Source: Nevskiaceae bacterium
Lineage (GTDB): Bacteria > Pseudomonadota > Gammaproteobacteria > Steroidobacterales > Steroidobacteraceae
NCBI GenBank assembly: GCA_024234075.1
Contig: JACKOV010000002.1
Span: forward strand, 744,001-808,000
DNA: 64,000 nucleotides
Reading direction: 5' to 3'
Part shown: piece after piece, positions 59,362 to 64,000 of the stretch
Layout: every line of letters begins with the position of its first letter
Position numbering within the stretch: the stretch's first letter is position 1
Translations under genes and position numbers: made by a program
The notes under the pieces: model-generated
Databases searched by the model: none
What the model was told of the DNA's origin: nothing
What the model saw: only the letters and a program-made list of their open reading frames with translations

Positions 59362-60129
59362 TTACCAGCCGACGCTGCGGCCGCCGTCGACCGCCAGCAC
59401 CTGGCCGGTGACATAGGGCGCATCGGCGGCGAAGAACAGCGCGGTGCGCGCGATGTCCTCGGCCGAGCCGCTGCGCTTGAGCAGGGTGCGCTCGACGATT
59501 TTCCGCTGCAACGCCGGATCGGTGGCGCCGTCAGCCGGCCACATCACCGGGCCGGGTGCGATCGCATTGACGCGGATCTGCGGGCCGAGCTCGCGCGCCA
59601 GCGAATGGGTCAGCATGATCAAGCCGGCCTTGGCGACGCTGTACACCGGATAGCGACGCAGCGGCCGCAGGCCGTGGATGTCGACGATGTTGAGGATCAA
59701 GCCGTTGGACAGCTGCAGCGCCGTGCGCGCAGCCTGCGACAGGAACAACGGTGCCTTGAGGTTCGAACCGAGCAGGTCGTCCCAGTGTGCTTCGGTGATT
59801 TCGCCGACCGGCGTCGCGTAGAACGTGGAGGCGTTGTTGACCAGGATGTCGAGGCGGCCGAACGCAGCGGTTGTGGCCTCGATCAGCTCGCCGAGTCTGG
59901 CGACTTCAAGCAGGTCGGCACGCACGCCGATCGCGCTGCCGGCACGCTCGGCGTCGAGTTCGGCCACCAGGCGTTCGGCCTGCCGGGCCGAACGGTGATG
60001 ATGCACGACGACCCGCGCGCCGGCGGCATGCAGACGGCGGACGATCGCTGCGCCGACGCGTTGCGCGCCGCCGGTGACCAGTGCGACGCGGCCGGCGAGT
60101 GGCGCCGGGGTATCTCCGTGGGTTTCCAT
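59362..60129 (-). CDS. Pteridine reductase-type short-chain dehydrogenase
   Basis: The 255-residue SDR has ALVTGGAQRVGAAIVRRLHAAG (NADP motif, ~15-36), NNASTFYATPVGE, the catalytic YSVAKAG (Tyr near 168) and PGPVMWPADG near 195. The GGAQR-G cofactor motif and PGPVMWP are typical of pteridine reductases (FolM/PTR1-like), which reduce dihydrobiopterin or dihydrofolate. Its place next to folB-folK supports a role in pterin metabolism. It is divergent from the methyltransferase at 60144, with 14 bp between starts. Confidence 0.88.
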   Translation of the reverse strand: METHGDTPAPLAGRVALVTGGAQRVGAAIVRRLHAAGARVVVHHHRSARQAERLVAELDAERAGSAIGVRADLLEVARLGELIEATTAAFGRLDILVNNASTFYATPVGEITEAHWDDLLGSNLKAPLFLSQAARTALQLSNGLILNIVDIHGLRPLRRYPVYSVAKAGLIMLTHSLARELGPQIRVNAIAPGPVMWPADGATDPALQRKIVERTLLKRSGSAEDIARTALFFAADAPYVTGQVLAVDGGRSVGW

Positions 60130-60143
60130 GAGGGGCTGAGCTT

Positions 60144-61472
60144 ATGACGCGCACCCCCCGCAGCTCAATCGGTCGCACGCCGTTGGAGCTGCCGCTGCCG
60201 CAGGGCGCGGCGGCTGTGCACAGTGCGCGGCTGGTGGCGTTGCTGCACGAACGGCTCGTCGCCGCCGACGGCTGGCTCGACTTCGCGACCTACATGTCAC
60301 TCGCGTTGTATGCGCCCGGCCTCGGCTACTACAGCGCCGGTGCGACCAAATTCGGCACCGCCGGCGATTTCGTGACGGCGCCGGAGATCTCGGATCTGTA
60401 CGCGCAGGTGCTGGCCGCACAGTTTCCGCCGCTGTTCGCCGCAGCCGGTGCGCGCCGCGTGCTGGAGTTCGGCCCCGGCACGGGCCGTTTTGCCGGTCTG
60501 GCGTTGCGGGAGCTCGCCGCCTGCGACGCGCTGCCCGACGACTACCTGCTGCTCGAGGTCGGCGCCGATCTGCGGGCGCGGCAACCCGCGAGCTTGCGCG
60601 AGCTGGCCGGCCCGGCGGCGGACCGGGCGCGCTGGCTCGACGCGCTGCCGGAGAGGTTCGATGGCATCGTGTTCGGCAACGAGGTGCTCGATGCGCTGCC
60701 CTGTGAGCGCTTCGTGATGCGTGCCGGCGAGCCGTGGCGACTCGGCGTGGTGGCCGCAGAGGATGCCGCGACGGCAACGGCGATGGCCAGCGCCGCGCGC
60801 GCCGAGGCCACGGAGCGCGAAGCAGCTACGGAGGGCGAAGCGGGCAAGTCCATCGCCGGTTTTGCCTGGCGAGCGCGCCGCGCCGACGGTCGTCGCGAAG
60901 GCGACGAGGCATTCGTCGCAGCACTCGCGCACTGCCTGCCGCCGGTCGTGCGCGAGCAGCTGCCCGAGGGCTACGTCGGCGAATTGCAGCCGGCGATCGA
61001 GCCCTGGATTGCCGCAATCGGCGCCCTGCTCGGACGTGGTGCCGTGCTGCTCGCCGACTATGGCCTGCCGCGGTCGCAGTACTACCATCCGCAGCGCCGC
61101 GACGGCAGCCTGCGCGCACACTACCGGCACCGCGCGCACGACGATCCCTTTCTCTATCCCGGGCTCACCGACCTGAGCACCTGGGTCGATTTCACCGCCG
61201 TAGCCGAAGCGGCCGATGCGACGGGCCTCGAAGTCGCAGGCTTCGCCACCCAGGCTGCGGTATTGCTCGGCGGTGGTATTGAGTCCCGGCTCGCCGCGGC
61301 GCTGGCCGAGGCCGACGAACCCACGCGCGTGCGTCTGGCGCAGGGCGCCCGGCAGTTGCTGTTGCCGGGCGAGATGGGCGAGGCGGTGAAATTGATGTTG
61401 CTGACACGCGGCATCGATGCGGCCGCTGTGCCGGCCGGTTTCAGCTTGCAGGACCTGCGCGGCTCGCTTTGA
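60144..61472 (+). CDS. MidA/NDUFAF7-type class I SAM-dependent methyltransferase (COG1565)
   Basis: The 442-residue protein has the COG1565 pattern: LDFATYMSLALYAPGLGYYSAG, GDFVTAPEISDLYAQVLAAQF, the SAM motif VLEFGPGTGRFAGLALREL, IVFGNEVLDALPCERFV and VLLADYGLPRSQYYHPQR. The human relative NDUFAF7 methylates an arginine of a respiratory complex I subunit; bacterial targets are unknown. A charged insertion (~200-235, Ala/Glu-rich) is longer than in relatives. Its 3' end overlaps the cca 3' end by 32 bp. Confidence 0.9.
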   Translation: MTRTPRSSIGRTPLELPLPQGAAAVHSARLVALLHERLVAADGWLDFATYMSLALYAPGLGYYSAGATKFGTAGDFVTAPEISDLYAQVLAAQFPPLFAAAGARRVLEFGPGTGRFAGLALRELAACDALPDDYLLLEVGADLRARQPASLRELAGPAADRARWLDALPERFDGIVFGNEVLDALPCERFVMRAGEPWRLGVVAAEDAATATAMASAARAEATEREAATEGEAGKSIAGFAWRARRADGRREGDEAFVAALAHCLPPVVREQLPEGYVGELQPAIEPWIAAIGALLGRGAVLLADYGLPRSQYYHPQRRDGSLRAHYRHRAHDDPFLYPGLTDLSTWVDFTAVAEAADATGLEVAGFATQAAVLLGGGIESRLAAALAEADEPTRVRLAQGARQLLLPGEMGEAVKLMLLTRGIDAAAVPAGFSLQDLRGSL

Positions 61473-62679
61473 GTGCGGTGATGGCTGCCAGGCGCTGGCG
61501 GCGCAACGCGGCACCGATTTCCGCGCCGCTCAGGCCGGTGCGTGCCGCCGGCTCGAGGGTCGCGGTGGCTGCGGCCGCGCGCACCGCTTCCAGCCAGGCC
61601 GGTTGCGGGTAGTCGCGGGCCTCGAGCCCGAGGCGGCCACGTGCATCGCATTCGCAGGCTTCGAGCAAGGCCGTGAAACGCTGTGGACGGCGGAACGCAT
61701 CGGTCGCCTCGAGCAGCTTGAGCAGTGTTTCCGGCCGCAGCTCGAGCGCGCGATGCACGTGGGTGTGATAGCGCATGACCAGTTCCGCGAGTTCGCGACA
61801 GTCGTTCGGCACCCGCAGCCGCGTGGCCAGTGCCTGCAGCGGCTCGAGCCCGGCGTCTTCATGGCCCGGATGCGAGGGCCAGCGTTCCGGCGGCGTCCGG
61901 GCCTTGCCGAGATCGTGCACCAGCACCGCGAAGCGAACCGGCACACTCGCGCCCCTCGCGGCGGCGCAGCGTAGTGCCGCCAGCACGTGCAAACCGGTGT
62001 CGATTTCCGGATGGTGTTTGGCCGGTTGCGGCACGCCGAAAAGGGCATCGACCTCGGGCAGCAGCACGCGCAGCGCGCCGCAATCGCACAGCACCTGCAC
62101 GAACACGTCGGGGCAAGGCTCGCCGAGCGCGCGTTCCAGTTCCTTCCAGACCCGTTCCGGCACCAGCGCATCCGCTTCGCCGCGCTCGACCATGCTGCGC
62201 ATCAGCTGCAGCGTCTCCGGTGCCACTGTGAAGCCGAGTGGCGCAAAGCGCGCCGCAAAGCGCGCCGCCCGCAGGATCCGCACCGGATCCTCGACGAAGG
62301 CCGGCGAGACGTGCCGCAGCACGCGCGCCTCGAGGTCGCGGCGGCCGCCGCAGGGATCGATCAGACGACCGTCGGCGGCCTGGGCGATCGCGTTGATGGT
62401 CAGGTCCCGCCGCTGCAGATCCTCCTCGAGCGTGACCGTCGGCGAGAAGTCGGTGACGAAACCGCGGTAACCCGGCGCTGTCTTGCGCTCGAGCCGCGCC
62501 AGCGCGTACTCCTCGCGGGTCGTGGGATGCAGGAAGACCGGGAAGTCGCGCCCCACCGGGAGAAACCCCTGGGCCTCTAGCTCGGCCGGCGTGGCGCCGA
62601 CGACGACCCAGTCGCGCTCGGCGACCGGGCGCCCGAGCAGCCTGTCCCGGACTGCGCCACCGACCAGATAGACTTCCAC
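61441..62679 (-). CDS. cca: CCA-adding tRNA nucleotidyltransferase with HD domain
   Basis: The 412-residue class II enzyme starts with GTG at 62679. It has MEVYLVGGAVRDRLLGRPVAERDWVVVG (nucleotidyltransferase GG and DxD-type region), RRDLTINAIAQ, EDPVRILRAARFAARF (RNA/NTP helix) and an HD phosphohydrolase domain (HHPEIDTGLHVL, VLVHDLGKARTP, GHEDAG). It builds or repairs tRNA 3' CCA and removes 2',3'-cyclic phosphates. This matters locally: the split host tRNA at 18966 encodes no CCA and would need this enzyme, while the island copy does encode it. Confidence 0.96.
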   Translation of the reverse strand: MEVYLVGGAVRDRLLGRPVAERDWVVVGATPAELEAQGFLPVGRDFPVFLHPTTREEYALARLERKTAPGYRGFVTDFSPTVTLEEDLQRRDLTINAIAQAADGRLIDPCGGRRDLEARVLRHVSPAFVEDPVRILRAARFAARFAPLGFTVAPETLQLMRSMVERGEADALVPERVWKELERALGEPCPDVFVQVLCDCGALRVLLPEVDALFGVPQPAKHHPEIDTGLHVLAALRCAAARGASVPVRFAVLVHDLGKARTPPERWPSHPGHEDAGLEPLQALATRLRVPNDCRELAELVMRYHTHVHRALELRPETLLKLLEATDAFRRPQRFTALLEACECDARGRLGLEARDYPQPAWLEAVRAAAATATLEPAARTGLSGAEIGAALRRQRLAAITALKASRAGPAS

Positions 62680-62681
62680 CC

Positions 62682-63737
62682 GTGCATGTTACCCGAGCCG
62701 TGCTGCTCTGCGTCCTCGTCCTGTCGAGCCTGACCGGCTGCGGCACGACCTATCTGCTGCAGGCGGCGCGCGGACAATGGCAGGTGCTGGCCGAACGACG
62801 TCCGATCGAGCGCGTGCTGGCCGATCCCTCGACGCCGCCGATGCTGCGGCGCCAACTCGGCGAGATCCAGCAGGCGCGGCAATTCGCCTCGCGCGAACTG
62901 GGCCTGCCCGACAACCGCAGCTACACCACTTATGCGGATCTCGGCCGGCCGTTCGTGGTCTGGAATGTCGTGGCGACGCCGGAGTTCTCGGTCGCACCGC
63001 TGCAGTGGTGTTTCCCGGTAGTCGGCTGCGTCGCCTATCGCGGTTACTTTCGCGAAGCCGCCGCCCGGCGCTATGCCGAGCGGCTACAGGCCGCCGGTCG
63101 CGACGTCGCGCTCGGCGGCGTGCCGGCCTACTCGACCTTGGGCCGCTTTGCCGATCCGGTGCTGTCCTCGATGCTGCGCTACGGCGATCTCGAAACCATC
63201 GGCACGCTGTTCCACGAACTGGCGCACCAGCAGTTCTACCTGCCCGGGGATTCCGCGTTCAACGAAGCTTTCGCGGTCACGGTCGAGCAGGAGGGCCTGG
63301 TGCGCTGGCTGCGCAGCCGGGGGCGTGAAGCAGAGATCGAGGAATATCGCCGGCGACGTGCGAATCAACTGGAGTTCGTGGGTTTGCTGCGTGGCGCGCG
63401 CGAGCGGCTGGCCACCGCGTACGCGCGCACCGGTCTCGACGACGCAGCCCGTCGTGCGGCCAAACAACGGGTGCTCGACGATCTCGTCGCACAACTGCGC
63501 ACGCTGCAGCAGCGGCTCGGGCCGGAGCGCGGAGCCGGGGTCGCGGCCTGGCTCGCGCGCGACCTCAACAATGCGCATCTCGCTTCGGTGGCGACGTACT
63601 GGGATTGTGTCGGGGGGTTCGAGCGGGTGCTGGCCGGGCAGGGCGGCAATCTGCCGGCGTTTTATGCCGAGGTGGCGCGCCTCGCCAAGCTGCCGGCTAC
63701 GGCGCGGCGTGCGCGGCTTTGTCGGGTGGGGCCATAG
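62682..63737 (+). CDS. Putative aminopeptidase lipoprotein (COG4324)
   Basis: The 351-residue protein has a lipoprotein signal (AVLLCVLVLSSLTGCGTTYL, lipobox Cys at 20) and a zinc-site motif LFHELAHQQFY (HExxH, ~178-188) with FNEAFAVTVEQEGL ~20 residues downstream giving a third-ligand Glu. This matches the COG4324 aminopeptidase family. It starts with GTG at 62682, only 2 bp from the cca start on the other strand, so the promoters must lie in each other's coding regions. It is probably anchored in the outer membrane. Confidence 0.85.
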   Translation: MHVTRAVLLCVLVLSSLTGCGTTYLLQAARGQWQVLAERRPIERVLADPSTPPMLRRQLGEIQQARQFASRELGLPDNRSYTTYADLGRPFVVWNVVATPEFSVAPLQWCFPVVGCVAYRGYFREAAARRYAERLQAAGRDVALGGVPAYSTLGRFADPVLSSMLRYGDLETIGTLFHELAHQQFYLPGDSAFNEAFAVTVEQEGLVRWLRSRGREAEIEEYRRRRANQLEFVGLLRGARERLATAYARTGLDDAARRAAKQRVLDDLVAQLRTLQQRLGPERGAGVAAWLARDLNNAHLASVATYWDCVGGFERVLAGQGGNLPAFYAEVARLAKLPATARRARLCRVGP

Positions 63738-63942
63738 GCGTGACTGCGTGTACGACGTCAGACACGGCATATATGTCGTGGTCCAGTCGAGGCGCGCGGG
63801 AGTCGCGCACGCATGGCCATCGGCGCGGTCCCTGGAGCGCTGGTCGTGCCTCGGGTCCTGTGCGTCGGCGCCGAGTGCGCTGATCGGTACCTGCTTCCGC
63901 ACGCCACGGTCGGCCGCCGCAGCCACCGGTCTCGCCCGCCGT

Positions 63943-64000
63943 TCAGCGTAGCGGCAGAACGATCGTCACGTTGCCGCGTCGCAGCTGCAGCACCAGCGGG
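63943..64000 (-). CDS. C-terminal fragment of a gene entering from the right edge
   Basis: From base 64000 down to a TGA at 63943-63945 an open frame encodes PLVLQLRRGNVTIVLPLR. It is too short to name. The stretch 63738-63942 shows no supported gene. Confidence 0.35.
   Translation of the reverse strand, partial: PLVLQLRRGNVTIVLPLR

Overview
This is a high-GC (roughly two-thirds G+C by eye) chromosomal segment of a gammaproteobacterium. The best markers are the macromolecular-synthesis operon rpsU-yqeY-dnaG-rpoD facing away from tsaD, a class II CCA-adding enzyme with an HD domain, CysB-type LysR and FrmA/S-formylglutathione hydrolase genes, and several large TonB-dependent receptors. A free-living environmental lineage such as the Steroidobacterales/Nevskiales is plausible, but that is inference.

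Layout. 1-6200: an AraC-type regulator facing a SAM methyltransferase, XdhC with an internally deleted zinc-type oxidoreductase, a Tat-exported PhoX phosphatase and a glutathione S-transferase. 6327-18966: a ~12.6 kb integrative island sits inside a tRNA-Ile2(CAU) gene. The host tRNA is cut in the anticodon arm (5' half 6327-6366, 3' half 18923-18966, 11-bp shared core), and the island carries a complete, diverged tRNA-Ile2 (6480-6555) next to the left junction that can replace the broken one. The island holds a C5-cytosine methyltransferase with a BsaWI-like endonuclease, DUF5681 and unknown genes, an IS21-family element (10542-12601, 6-bp target duplication) that splits a 296-residue gene, a structured RNA/attenuator in front of a HARE-HTH gene, a DUF3987 replication-type protein, an AlpA-like regulator and a tyrosine integrase. 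Just right of the island are decayed acvB/virJ and mprF/lpiA genes.

20348-38600 is ordinary chromosome with several unusual proteins: a YbhN-type membrane protein, an ACP/hexapeptide-acyltransferase/AMP-ligase operon, a secreted HExxH protein, Dps, a RidA-nitroreductase fusion, a ketopantoate reductase-like protein, RraA, the FrmA/FGH formaldehyde pathway with a CysB-type regulator, an exported Sel1/TPR-ASCH protein, a cytochrome c/flavin split-barrel protein and an EipA (DUF1134) protein, with gene relics between them. 38808-49655 is a nutrient-uptake region: two TonB receptors, DUF1838, then a tightly overlapping run of TonB receptor, AbgT transporter, CocE/S15 hydrolase and LysR regulator. 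49663-52070 holds a CapA-type protein and an Xre/MbcA-RES toxin-antitoxin pair. 52185-63737 is a dense housekeeping block: the macromolecular-synthesis operon, tsaD, folB-folK, a pteridine reductase, a MidA-type methyltransferase, cca and an aminopeptidase lipoprotein.

The most interesting signals are the tRNA-replacing island, the switch-like RNA at 13599-13772, the multidomain fusions at 27673, 34155 and 35283, and the recurrence of clean in-frame internal deletions in decaying genes (2731-3381, 19079-19540, 37111-37578).
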